Shown here: piece after piece, positions 35,906 through 43,027 of the stretch
How the letters are laid out: every line of letters begins with the position of its first letter
Numbering within the stretch: the first letter of the stretch is position 1
NCBI GenBank assembly: GCA_035566435.1
Contig: DATMRF010000141.1
Coordinates: 1-64,000, forward strand
Length of the DNA stretch: 64,000 nt
Direction of reading: 5' to 3'
Origin: DATMRF01 sp035566435
GTDB lineage: Bacteria > Verrucomicrobiota > Verrucomicrobiia > Limisphaerales > UBA8199
Made by a program: the position numbers and the translations under genes
The notes under the pieces: model-generated
The model's database searches: none
What the model saw: the letters and a program-made list of their open reading frames with translations, nothing else
What the model was told of the DNA's origin: nothing

Positions 35906-36280
35906 CTATGCCTTTGTGGGAACCCCAAAACAATGTAAATAGCCATCGTCGTCAGTGAGGAAGAACTCGGTCTGATGGTAGTCTCTGTGTTCGATCTCTG
36001 ATACTGCGTAGCCGAGTTGCTTCAAGCGCGCTCTCGTCTCGTGAATGTCCGATGGGGCCCAGTACAGGCGAATCCCCTCGTACTCTGCGGGTTTGACCGG
36101 TGTACCCGCCCGCTGGTTAAGCATGAAACACAAGTGGTTCTTGTGCAGCATGCAGAAGATCAACTTGCCTCCCGCTCGCATCTCCGCATCCATCCGGAAT
36201 CCGAGACCATCGACCCAAAGGCGCAGACTCTTCTCCAGATCCGCGCTGGGAATAACCGGTATGCATGATTTGACAGTCAT
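35906..36280 (-). CDS. VOC-superfamily (glyoxalase/bleomycin-resistance-like) protein, cassette 4
   Basis: A 124-residue single VOC module: 'SCIPVIPSADLEKSLRLWVD', 'HLCFMLNQ', 'GIRLYWAPSDIHETRARLKQ' and 'DYHQTEFFLTDDDGYLHCFG', with the metal-site Glu/His positions plausibly kept ('TEFF', 'HCFG'). Related proteins bind drugs or isomerise small aldehydes. The ATG at 36280 lies 16 bases past the core box of attC3, as usual for gene cassettes, and it reads away from the integrase remnant. Confidence 0.85.
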   Translation of the reverse strand: MTVKSCIPVIPSADLEKSLRLWVDGLGFRMDAEMRAGGKLIFCMLHKNHLCFMLNQRAGTPVKPAEYEGIRLYWAPSDIHETRARLKQLGYAVSEIEHRDYHQTEFFLTDDDGYLHCFGVPTKA

Positions 36281-36295
36281 ACGACGCCTCTTCCG

Positions 36296-36388
36296 GCATG
36301 ACACCAGTGCTGAGGCGCGGCGGCCCGAGGGCATCCAGCAAGGCACAGACGCGCCGTCCCGCCGTCGCCTCCAGCACCCTCGTTCGCT
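36296..36388 (-). other. attC recombination site 3
   Basis: On the minus strand the site starts with the box AGCGAAC (36382-36388) and ends with GTCATGC (36296-36302). The inner arms GTGCTGGAGGCGACGGCGG and CCGCCGCGCCTCAGCAC pair completely except for two bulged bases, the extrahelical bases typical of attC. AGCGAAC is the exact complement of the GTTCGCT box that begins this cassette at attC2. Confidence 0.85.
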
Positions 36389-36398
36389 GCTTCCTGCC

Positions 36399-37031
36399 TC
36401 ATTTCTTCCACAAGAATAGGGCCTTCTTCCACCACGGCCATAAGATTCTCACCTGGTCGGGGTTTTCCATGGCCCAAAGCAGGCGACGTAAGACTTCCGG
36501 GTCCCGCTCGTTCTGGTTGGGCTCACGGCAACACGTCGCACCAGTTCCGGCGCAAAAAGCCTGGACTCGCTTGGCAGGAACCCGATCAGACACAAGCAAA
36601 GAGGAGCCATCAAAGGCGTCGTGAAAGGCAAAAAGTAGTTGCGCCTCGCTGTAGGCTTTGACGTGAGTAAAGCAGCACTGCTGTGAGTGCTTGCCAAGCA
36701 GGTTGACCAACTCCTCAATCAAGCCCGGCCGCATCTGCACGTGGAAGATTTCCGGGACTGGAAATATCATGTCTCTCACAACGCAGACGGCCCCGCCACG
36801 CGCCCGATTCGCCTCGTAGAACTCGGTTACTTCCTTCGCTGGGTTGGTGGCCTCAAAGTAGAGAATGCTATCTGCTGGAATCAATCGATCGAGGTGCCGA
36901 AAGAAGGTGGCTGGGTCCCGGAGACCTGCAACGGTCCAGCGTTGCGGCGAATCCAGGTCGATTCCGTCCCCTCGACCCGCCGCCATCAGGCTCAACTGCT
37001 CCTTGAAAGCTTCTCGTTCAGTCGGATTCAC
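36399..37031 (-). CDS. Hypothetical protein, cassette 3
   Basis: About 210 residues from a GTG at 37031, which lies just past the attC2 core box; the upstream ATG at 37097 would start inside attC2 and is rejected for that reason. The product looks like a globular alpha/beta domain ('ADSILYFEATNPAKEVTEFYEANR', 'GLIEELVNLLGKHSQQCCF', 'AFHDAFDGSSLLVSD'), with no signal peptide. I do not recognise the family. Its stop is 11 bases before attC3. Confidence 0.65.
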   Translation of the reverse strand: MNPTEREAFKEQLSLMAAGRGDGIDLDSPQRWTVAGLRDPATFFRHLDRLIPADSILYFEATNPAKEVTEFYEANRARGGAVCVVRDMIFPVPEIFHVQMRPGLIEELVNLLGKHSQQCCFTHVKAYSEAQLLFAFHDAFDGSSLLVSDRVPAKRVQAFCAGTGATCCREPNQNERDPEVLRRLLWAMENPDQVRILWPWWKKALFLWKK

Positions 37032-37048
37032 TCGGTGAAGGGGCGTGC

Positions 37049-37141
37049 AGCGAACGTCCGGCCTGAGTGGCGCGGGGCCGAGGGCGTTGAAGTGCAAACA
37101 GGACGCGCCATCCCGGGTCCACTCCAGGCCGATTGTTAGCT
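37049..37141 (-). other. attC recombination site 2
   Basis: On the minus strand it begins AGCTAAC (37135-37141) and ends GTTCGCT (37049-37055). The arms CGGCCTGGAGTGG and CCACTCAGGCCG pair with one bulged G. AGCTAAC is the exact complement of the GTTAGCT box at the beginning of this cassette (attC1). Confidence 0.85.
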
Positions 37142-37152
37142 GAAGATTTCAC

Positions 37153-37359
37153 TCAATCGAAAGGCCCTTCCATTTTCTGTCCCGTAAGCTTTTCAAATTC
37201 CTCTTCCACCCGCTGCATCGCGCCGGTGATCCTAACAGCTTCCGGAACCAGCTCAAGCCTCTCCGCCTGCGTCTTGCATGCGGATCGCCGGTCCACGAGA
37301 TCGTTCAACTCGCTCTGTAGGTCTCGTCTCCGCTTGATCAATTCAGCGGCGGTGCTCAT
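37153..37359 (-). CDS. Small coiled-coil-like hypothetical protein, cassette 2
   Basis: A 68-residue, highly charged helical product ('AAELIKRRRDLQSELNDL', 'GAMQRVEEEFEKLTG'), likely a short coiled coil. The ATG at 37359 begins six bases past the attC1 core box. The frame stays open further upstream only through attC1 and is not real there. The stop lies 12 bases before attC2. Function unknown. Confidence 0.7.
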   Translation of the reverse strand: MSTAAELIKRRRDLQSELNDLVDRRSACKTQAERLELVPEAVRITGAMQRVEEEFEKLTGQKMEGPFD

Positions 37360-37364
37360 GGCGC

Positions 37365-37460
37365 AGCTAACGCCTAGCTCACCGATGGCGGCCCCTCCGC
37401 GACTCCCGAATTGCCGGACGGCGCCGTGGGGCCGCCATTCGGTGAAGCGCCAGGTTCGGC
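37365..37460 (-). other. attC recombination site 1
   Basis: On the minus strand it starts GCCGAAC (37454-37460) and ends GTTAGCT (37365-37371). Arms CTTCACCGAATGGCGGCCCC and GGGGCCGCCATCGGTGAG pair over their whole length with two bulged bases. Layout (box, short spacer, arm, loop, arm, spacer, box) is that of integron attC sites. Confidence 0.88.
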
Positions 37461-37814
37461 ATCCTGTGACGACAATACACGTGGGGTGAAAGGTTTCCTG
37501 ACCCACAGCTCTCGCTCGGTAAAGGTAAACCGGTACTCAACCTTGTCCTTGTCAACAATGCGCAGCCAGTTGTGGCCTGTCCGGCCCGTTGAAGGCATGT
37601 GGGAGACAAATCTGATCGACTCACCATCGTAGCCAACGTCATAGATGATGAACTGCTCCCCATCGACGGGGTCAACTCCCGTAACATGAAATTGTCCATC
37701 GGCGACTGAAATCGTGTATTAGGTACGGGGATAATCGCAGGAATCGTCTGGGCACATGGCAACCCAGGTCCCGCAGAGCGGATGATCGGGCGTGACTGGA
37801 TAAAGGTGTGACAT
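37374..37814 (-). pseudogene. Lipocalin-like cassette gene with an in-frame stop, cassette 1
   Basis: Read from ATG 37814 the frame gives 'SHLYPVTPDHPLCGTWVAM', then a TAA at 37721-37719 (codon 32), then continues without shift as 'YTISVADGQFHVTGVDP', 'GEQFIIYDVGYDGESIRFVS' and 'WLRIVDKDKVEYRFTFTERE'. The two sides read as one small beta-barrel protein, so a single GAA-to-TAA type change probably broke it. The last 25 or so codons are encoded by attC1. Re-initiation at a rare codon, or read-through, cannot be excluded. The family is unnamed to me. Confidence 0.7.
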
Positions 37815-37822
37815 GGGACTAT

Positions 37823-37829
37823 GCTGAAC
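37823..37829 (-). other. attI-like core box
   Basis: GTTCAGC on the minus strand, directly before cassette 1. The model predicts GTTCGGC from the first box of attC1 (GCCGAAC), so it matches at six of seven positions. It lies 100 bases from the integrase remnant, as attI sites do. Confidence 0.6.
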
Positions 37830-37839
37830 GATCTATCTA

Positions 37840-37857
37840 CATTGAATTAATTCAATG
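37840..37857. promoter_or_regulatory. Perfect palindrome in the attI region
   Basis: CATTGAATTAATTCAATG is a perfect 18-bp palindrome between the attI core and the integrase remnant. A third half-site CATTGAATT occurs at 37,881-37,889, overlapping the -35 box of the integrase promoter. This looks like an operator for a dimeric regulator. Confidence 0.55.
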
Positions 37858-37887
37858 CGATCCGATATTAGGCCCGAAAACATTGAA

Positions 37888-37915
37888 TTGACTTTGGTTT
37901 GGCATTCATTAGGCT
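37888..37915 (+). promoter_or_regulatory. Possible integrase promoter
   Basis: TTGACT at 37888-37893 and TAGGCT at 37910-37915 with a 16-base spacer. The ATG of the integrase remnant follows 14 bases later. Confidence 0.4.
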
Positions 37916-37929
37916 CTGTCGTATAGGAT

Positions 37930-38313
37930 ATGGACTTTAATAAGGTCCGTCAAGTACCGAGTGCGGCGCTTGGCGCGGTGGGGTCGGCGCCGCCGCCGAT
38001 GGTGGGGCGCAGGGCGCTCATCACTCCAAACCCAAAGCTCAAAGTGCTCGAGCGGATGAGGGAGGTCCTGGCGCTCCAGCACTACTCGATTCGGACGAAG
38101 ACTTCGTACTGTGATTGGATTCTGCGGTATATCAAGTTTCACGGCATGCGGTCACGGGAAGAGCTGCTGCCGGCAGAACCAAAGATGGAGCTATTCCTGA
38201 GTGATTTGGCGGTCAACGGGAAGGTGGCCGCGGCAGGGTTGGAAAATCATCTGCTAGCTGTTCCCGGCCTCCAGCGCCACCGCCGCATTCCTCTTGCTCT
38301 TCCTCATGCCTGA
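37930..38313 (+). pseudogene. intI: Truncated integron integrase (IntI-type tyrosine recombinase)
   Basis: Residues about 35-105 carry the N-terminal core-binding domain of integron integrases: 'KLKVLERMREVLALQHYSIR', 'TKTSYCDWILRYIKFHGMR' and 'FLSDLAVNGKVAA'. After 'KVAAAG' (about 38,237), where family members continue 'TQNQALNALLFLYR', the sequence becomes unrelated in every frame. The catalytic domain with its R-H-R-Y residues is missing, so the enzyme is dead. It points away from the cassettes, as in all integrons. A 30-residue N-terminal extension is unusual and may not be translated. Confidence 0.8.
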
Positions 38314-38388
38314 TTCATGACGAAAACCCGCCCCCGTTGAAAGCCACTTCGGGCAGGGCAAAGGCATTTGATTCTGAGGATTGGCAGC

Positions 38389-38465
38389 AGATGACTTAAG
38401 GAGTCTCGAAGTTGCGGTAAAAGCCGCTTTTTTTGTCGCGAGATCAGAGACTCCTTACGTCGTCT
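38389..38465. repeat. 77-bp stem-loop element with 19-bp arms
   Basis: Arms 38389-38407 and 38447-38465 match at 17 of 19 positions around TAAGGAGTCTC/GAGACTCCTTA. Inside, GCGGTAAAAGCCGC forms a second hairpin followed by TTTTTTT. It lies between two converging genes and could stop transcription from both sides, or be a small mobile palindrome. Confidence 0.75.
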
Positions 38466-38501
38466 CCTACAAAAAAGGTGTTTTTCCAAACAGGCCGTTA
38501 G

Positions 38502-39998
38502 TCACGGCGCGGGTTCGGTGCGCTTAAAGGTAATGGCGGCGCTCCACGTTGCTGCCAGGGCGGCGCGCTGGTCTGGATAGGCGCGGGAAAAGTTATCGAG
38601 CAGTTGCCGCGCTTCATCGGTCCGGCCGCTGCTGGCCAGGATGTCCGCCAGGCCGTTGATCGGTTCCGGGTTGAAGGGGCACAACTGGCTTGCGAGCTGA
38701 TAAGCCTGCTCGGCCTGGGCGGTGTAGTTGTGCGAGGCCAGGAGGTGGGCCGTCGCGTTGACGTCGTGTGAGTACGCTCTGAGCGCGTTTTCTGAGCCGG
38801 TCGCTTCGGGGTCGGCGAGGACGTTTTCCACGGTGGTGCTCCAGTAATCGAGCGCCTGAGTGGCGCGTTCGCCCGTAAAGCCGTTTTGGGCATCCTGAGC
38901 GCGCAGCTCCATCAGCGGCCCCAGCGGCACGGCGTCGGCGTATGTGCCCTTGAGGGGAAAGGATTCCTGCAAGGCAAAGGACATATCGGGATTCTTGTCC
39001 ATCAACATCCGGAGCAATCGCTCATTAATCTGCATCACCGCGACCTGGCCTGACACAGTAGTTCGTCCGTCGGCGATCGAGATGTTTTCACCCGGGAGCA
39101 CCTGCTTCGGTTCGTCCGGGAATTGTTGGTCGTGTTGAAGGCGCTTCTCAGCGTCTTTCATGTACTCCTGGAAGGCGGTTTGAGAATCCTCCTGGGAAAG
39201 CGCTGTCAAACGGTCGCCGTAGAGTTCCGTCACATACTCAAGGTATTTGCCGTCCGCCAAGGCGTTTTGCGTGACGACAATGTGCTGAGCGCCATCGGCG
39301 GTGTCGTTGAGCAATTCGGGGATCCAACGGCCGTTGTCGGTTCCGCCGACATACACCATTCCGGGCTTTAACGAGCCGAGAATGGCGTTGCCGTAGTCCA
39401 GCAGCTTTTGCGCCGGCCACAGGTGCACTTGTTCCGCCGCCCCGTAAGCATCAACGATCGCGGACCAAAGGTCGTTCACGCCCGGAGGGCGCCCGGCACC
39501 ATGGCTGGCGCTGGCGTCTCCGCCGTCGATCTCTTTATAGCGCGCGTCGATCTCATCCCAGTTCCCGCCCTCCACGGCGTCAAAAAATCGGTTGACTGCG
39601 TCGGGCACTTCGACCCCATGACGTGCCGCAAGGGCGTAAGCCAACTGCCGTCGCGAACGGGCAAACTTCGCCAGCTTTGCACCAACGATCTGTTCGGCGG
39701 TTTTCGAGGCTTCGAAGTCGCCAGTGGCCTTGGCGGACCGGGCCGCCGGGGTGAAGTGGGGCCGGTATTCAAAACGGCCAGAGTCCAGGGCGCCCGGCCT
39801 GGCGGCCGGGAACGGAGCATTTGAGGTCGCGTTCGGCCGAGGCAGCCCAACCGCAATCAATAGGAGGAACACACCGCCCAGCGCGACCACCGACAGCAGG
39901 CGCGAGTTACGCTTGCCACGCGAAGCGAGCTCGTCGAGCGCACCTTTTGGGGACCGCGTCGAGACCACCCCACTTTTGCTATGATCGGACGATTCCAT
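38502..39998 (-). CDS. Membrane-anchored protein with C-terminal TPR-like region
   Basis: A 498-residue product. After a polar N-terminus, 'LLSVVALGGVFLLLIAVGLP' (about 34-53) is a membrane anchor. The middle part holds 'NDLWSAIVDAYGAAEQVHLW' and 'LKPGMVYVGGTDNGRWIPELL', a block I recall in many paralogous Verrucomicrobiota proteins of unknown role. The end has TPR-like helices ('AEQAYQLASQLCPFNPEPINGLADIL', split over two units). Function unknown; probably a large exported paralogue family. Confidence 0.75.
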   Translation of the reverse strand: MESSDHSKSGVVSTRSPKGALDELASRGKRNSRLLSVVALGGVFLLLIAVGLPRPNATSNAPFPAARPGALDSGRFEYRPHFTPAARSAKATGDFEASKTAEQIVGAKLAKFARSRRQLAYALAARHGVEVPDAVNRFFDAVEGGNWDEIDARYKEIDGGDASASHGAGRPPGVNDLWSAIVDAYGAAEQVHLWPAQKLLDYGNAILGSLKPGMVYVGGTDNGRWIPELLNDTADGAQHIVVTQNALADGKYLEYVTELYGDRLTALSQEDSQTAFQEYMKDAEKRLQHDQQFPDEPKQVLPGENISIADGRTTVSGQVAVMQINERLLRMLMDKNPDMSFALQESFPLKGTYADAVPLGPLMELRAQDAQNGFTGERATQALDYWSTTVENVLADPEATGSENALRAYSHDVNATAHLLASHNYTAQAEQAYQLASQLCPFNPEPINGLADILASSGRTDEARQLLDNFSRAYPDQRAALAATWSAAITFKRTEPAP

Positions 39999-40274
39999 GT
40001 CGCGGCACTTTGTACGATAGACACCGCTGGGCTTGGTTTTGTATAGGCCAGTGCGAGGGCCAGACCATCGGGCGGTGCGTTCGCGCGTGAAACAGGGCCG
40101 ATCCCCGGTGCGACCTACGTTCGTGTTCCTGGGAAGTGAACTTCATCCGTGGCCGCGTTTCGGGCCGCTCCGTTCAATTGTCGATTGACGAACGCGCGGG
40201 GTGGCGGCGGTTTTACGGCGGGTTGGCCGTCCAAAACCTGCTCACCGCGAGAGAAACCACTCTTAGTTGTGCGA

Positions 40275-42998
40275 TTACGGATGACGCAGGCGGAAGAACT
40301 CGGCCGGAGCGTTGAGGCCGCCAGCCGGGAATGTCATTTGCGAGCGGGTGGGTGAATCCGGGACGTCACCCCAAGCGGCGGGGTTAACCAGGCCAACGGT
40401 GTTGGTTTGAAGGAGCCAACCGACGTAGGCCGCAGGCCAGGAGATGGTGATTTGGGAGCCGGTGAGCGATGCCGAAATATTCGTACCGACGGAAGGCACG
40501 GGAGTAGCGCTCACCTCGGGAGACGGGACGCTCGCGCCGATTTGATTGGCAGCAGTAAGGATGTAGTAATACGTGGTGCCGTTGCTAACGCCTGAATCCA
40601 CAAAGCTTGCACTCGCAAGGCCGTTCGTGACCGGCGTGTACGGCCCGCCGCTGAGCGCGGCTCGCTTGAGGTTGTAGCCGGTCGCGAAGGGGACTCCCTG
40701 CCACAACAGCAAGACCTGGCGGTCGCCGGCTGAGGCACGGAAAACGGTTGGCGCGTCCGGTGCCGAAGTGGCCACCGGATTAGGGGGATTATTGGTGGCG
40801 TTCAACCACCAAAGGGCGCTGGTGATGGCCCGTGGATAATGCGAAGCGCCCGCGAAGCTGTGGTTTCCAGTCCCATCGGTCGCATCCAACCACCCTTGAT
40901 ACGGCCCGTCCTGAACTTGAATCGTGGTATGGGCTTGATCCACCGTGCCATTTACGGAGTTGTTGGTGATCCCCAGCACTGCCTCGGCTGCGTACTGGCA
41001 AATAAAAATCTTACTTTGCCAGGTAATGATGTTGGCGCTGGTCATCAGCCAGCCCCCTGACGGAACACCGAGGCATCTTCCCGGGGCCAGGACGGTTACC
41101 ATATGATTTGAAAGCGCCTGCAGCATCGACGCGTAAGGCCCGCCGTTGCCGTCCACGGCATTGGTCAAGCCCATCGCTGCCGGATACGCCAAACCTTCGA
41201 CCATCGGGGTAATCGCCGCCGTGCCGCTGCCATCCAGAAGCGCCGGAATGTAACCCAGCGTTCCCTCGTAAGTGTTCCATCGATTAACAATCGTTTGCGC
41301 CGCCACCGACGTCATGTTCTGGCACGTCGTCGCGTCAGCCCCGTCCCCGATTTGGTTGAACATTGCGTTCAAGGCCAGGTAACTGGCCCAGTTTCTCACT
41401 GCCATCCTGCCGCTGAATGCCACTCTCTGAAGTGAGGCATCGAGGTTGTCGTAGGTCGTGATTTCTCCCGAGTTTACGTTTTTGGGGACGCCGTCCCGGG
41501 CGGCGGAGTTGGTGTTGTCCCGCAGCAGCAGCGAGTTGAGGCAGGTTTGCAGCAAGGCCGCGTTGTTGGTGAGCCAGGCGTTATCTGCCGTGTGGCTCCA
41601 ATAAAGGCCGGCGGACAGAATCCACGACTGGAGTTCCTCCAGCCCCATGGTGCCACCATAGGCCGGACCGGTTCCGGAAGTCGGCCACCTCCCCATGTCG
41701 TGATAAAAAGAAAAGCCGTGACTCGACACTTGCGTGCCGGTTGGACTGTAAAGCGGGGTGTCGTAGCTGTAGCCCGTACCGGGAAGCGCGCCCGAGAAGC
41801 CGTCCAGCACATTGCGCAGCGCCCAGGGATGCATCCAGGCAGCGTAGAAGGCGTGGTCCACGGTCAGGTCGAAAGTATTGATGAAGTTGAAATACCCCTC
41901 CATTTCCCACCAGTGCACGACCCCTTGAGGATCAATCAGACAGGCGGTGTCAGCCATATAGGAGCGGAGAGAGTGGCACGCAAGAAAATGGCGAAAGGGA
42001 TTCAACCCGGCGCGGCTCATGGCCGTCGCGAGTTGTTGGCACCGCACCTGAGCGTCGCCGAATCCGGCGAGAGCTGCGTCGATGACGCTGTCGATTGAGG
42101 GATAAAGCGAGGTGTAATAATAGTGCGCTCCGGTCCGGGTATCCACCACCGCACTGCGGTAGTAGGCGAGGACGACCATCAGCGAGCGAGTTTGGCCCGC
42201 CGGGACCGCAAGGTGGAAAGCGAAGCCCTGCGTCATGGCGTTGAACACTGAGGTAAGCCGAGTGCCGCTTAACAGATCGCAACTGCCGCTTTGGACGGCC
42301 AGCGCCGCCTCGCCGAGGACAAAACCTTGATACGCGCCGCTGGAGAAGGTTCTTTGCGTCGCGGCGACCGGGAGACCGAAATAGAAATCCTCGGGCGTGT
42401 TGTTGGTATTGTTTACCGTGAAGGCCAGCCAGGTTGCCGGCAGGAAGAAACGACGCCTGTCGTTCAGGCTCGCCGCATTCAGATCCGCCATGAACCACGC
42501 TGGACTATAATGTGTGAAGGTCAGGCCGGCGCCATCGATAGCATAGTCGTCCGTGCAGGGATTGAGCGAACGTTGGACGCTCGTGTCAGGAAAAAAGCGA
42601 GCGTTGGTGGCAATGATCGAGGCCGAACCGACAAAAGGCAGCCACTGCAGGCCGGAACTCCCGGACAGGCCAATGAGGATGCCGCCGCCACTGTTCCAAA
42701 AGGAGGGATACCCGCTGGACGTTGCCACACCACAGATTTGCCCCTTGTAGCCATAACCCATGAACGAGCAGGCCCCCATCGGCGCGTGGTCCACGCTCAC
42801 AAAGACCAGATCGTTCGAAGAGAGCAGCGTGAAGGCCGACGTGGAATGAGTGCCCATGCACAACAAGAGCACGACCGGCACGAGCAGGCAGGCGGAATAC
42901 TTCGGCCAAATAGCAGTCCCAGCTTTGATGAGACCGCCACAACAGATGAGTGCGAGCCGCACCAGAACTGCAAAGTTGAATTGGAAAGTTGATTTCAT
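40275..42998 (-). CDS. GH52-like beta-xylosidase with fibronectin III domain, exported
   Basis: A 907-residue exported enzyme. 'HWWEMEGYFNFINTFDLTVD' (about 350-370) aligns with the GH52 block that carries the nucleophile Glu, 'HPWALRNVLD' and 'GFSFYHDMGRW' follow as in that family, and 'TTYDNLDASL' (about 518) holds the likely acid/base Asp. GH52 is a small family of beta-xylosidases known mainly from Firmicutes. A fibronectin III domain (about 750-845) and a C-terminal 'APAEFFRLRHP' tail are additions. GGAACTT lies before the ATG. It follows the propeller gene by 29 bases in the same operon. Confidence 0.8.
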   Translation of the reverse strand: MKSTFQFNFAVLVRLALICCGGLIKAGTAIWPKYSACLLVPVVLLLCMGTHSTSAFTLLSSNDLVFVSVDHAPMGACSFMGYGYKGQICGVATSSGYPSFWNSGGGILIGLSGSSGLQWLPFVGSASIIATNARFFPDTSVQRSLNPCTDDYAIDGAGLTFTHYSPAWFMADLNAASLNDRRRFFLPATWLAFTVNNTNNTPEDFYFGLPVAATQRTFSSGAYQGFVLGEAALAVQSGSCDLLSGTRLTSVFNAMTQGFAFHLAVPAGQTRSLMVVLAYYRSAVVDTRTGAHYYYTSLYPSIDSVIDAALAGFGDAQVRCQQLATAMSRAGLNPFRHFLACHSLRSYMADTACLIDPQGVVHWWEMEGYFNFINTFDLTVDHAFYAAWMHPWALRNVLDGFSGALPGTGYSYDTPLYSPTGTQVSSHGFSFYHDMGRWPTSGTGPAYGGTMGLEELQSWILSAGLYWSHTADNAWLTNNAALLQTCLNSLLLRDNTNSAARDGVPKNVNSGEITTYDNLDASLQRVAFSGRMAVRNWASYLALNAMFNQIGDGADATTCQNMTSVAAQTIVNRWNTYEGTLGYIPALLDGSGTAAITPMVEGLAYPAAMGLTNAVDGNGGPYASMLQALSNHMVTVLAPGRCLGVPSGGWLMTSANIITWQSKIFICQYAAEAVLGITNNSVNGTVDQAHTTIQVQDGPYQGWLDATDGTGNHSFAGASHYPRAITSALWWLNATNNPPNPVATSAPDAPTVFRASAGDRQVLLLWQGVPFATGYNLKRAALSGGPYTPVTNGLASASFVDSGVSNGTTYYYILTAANQIGASVPSPEVSATPVPSVGTNISASLTGSQITISWPAAYVGWLLQTNTVGLVNPAAWGDVPDSPTRSQMTFPAGGLNAPAEFFRLRHP

Positions 42999-43027
42999 GA
43001 GAAGTTCCTCCGCAATGAGCCTCCCGT

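Noticed and set aside
37032..37097. Longer start for the cassette 3 gene
   Set aside because: It would begin inside attC2, before the recombination point, and so could not belong to the mobile cassette.
37930..38313. Functional integrase
   Set aside because: It stops after the N-terminal domain; none of the catalytic residues of tyrosine recombinases is present in any frame downstream.
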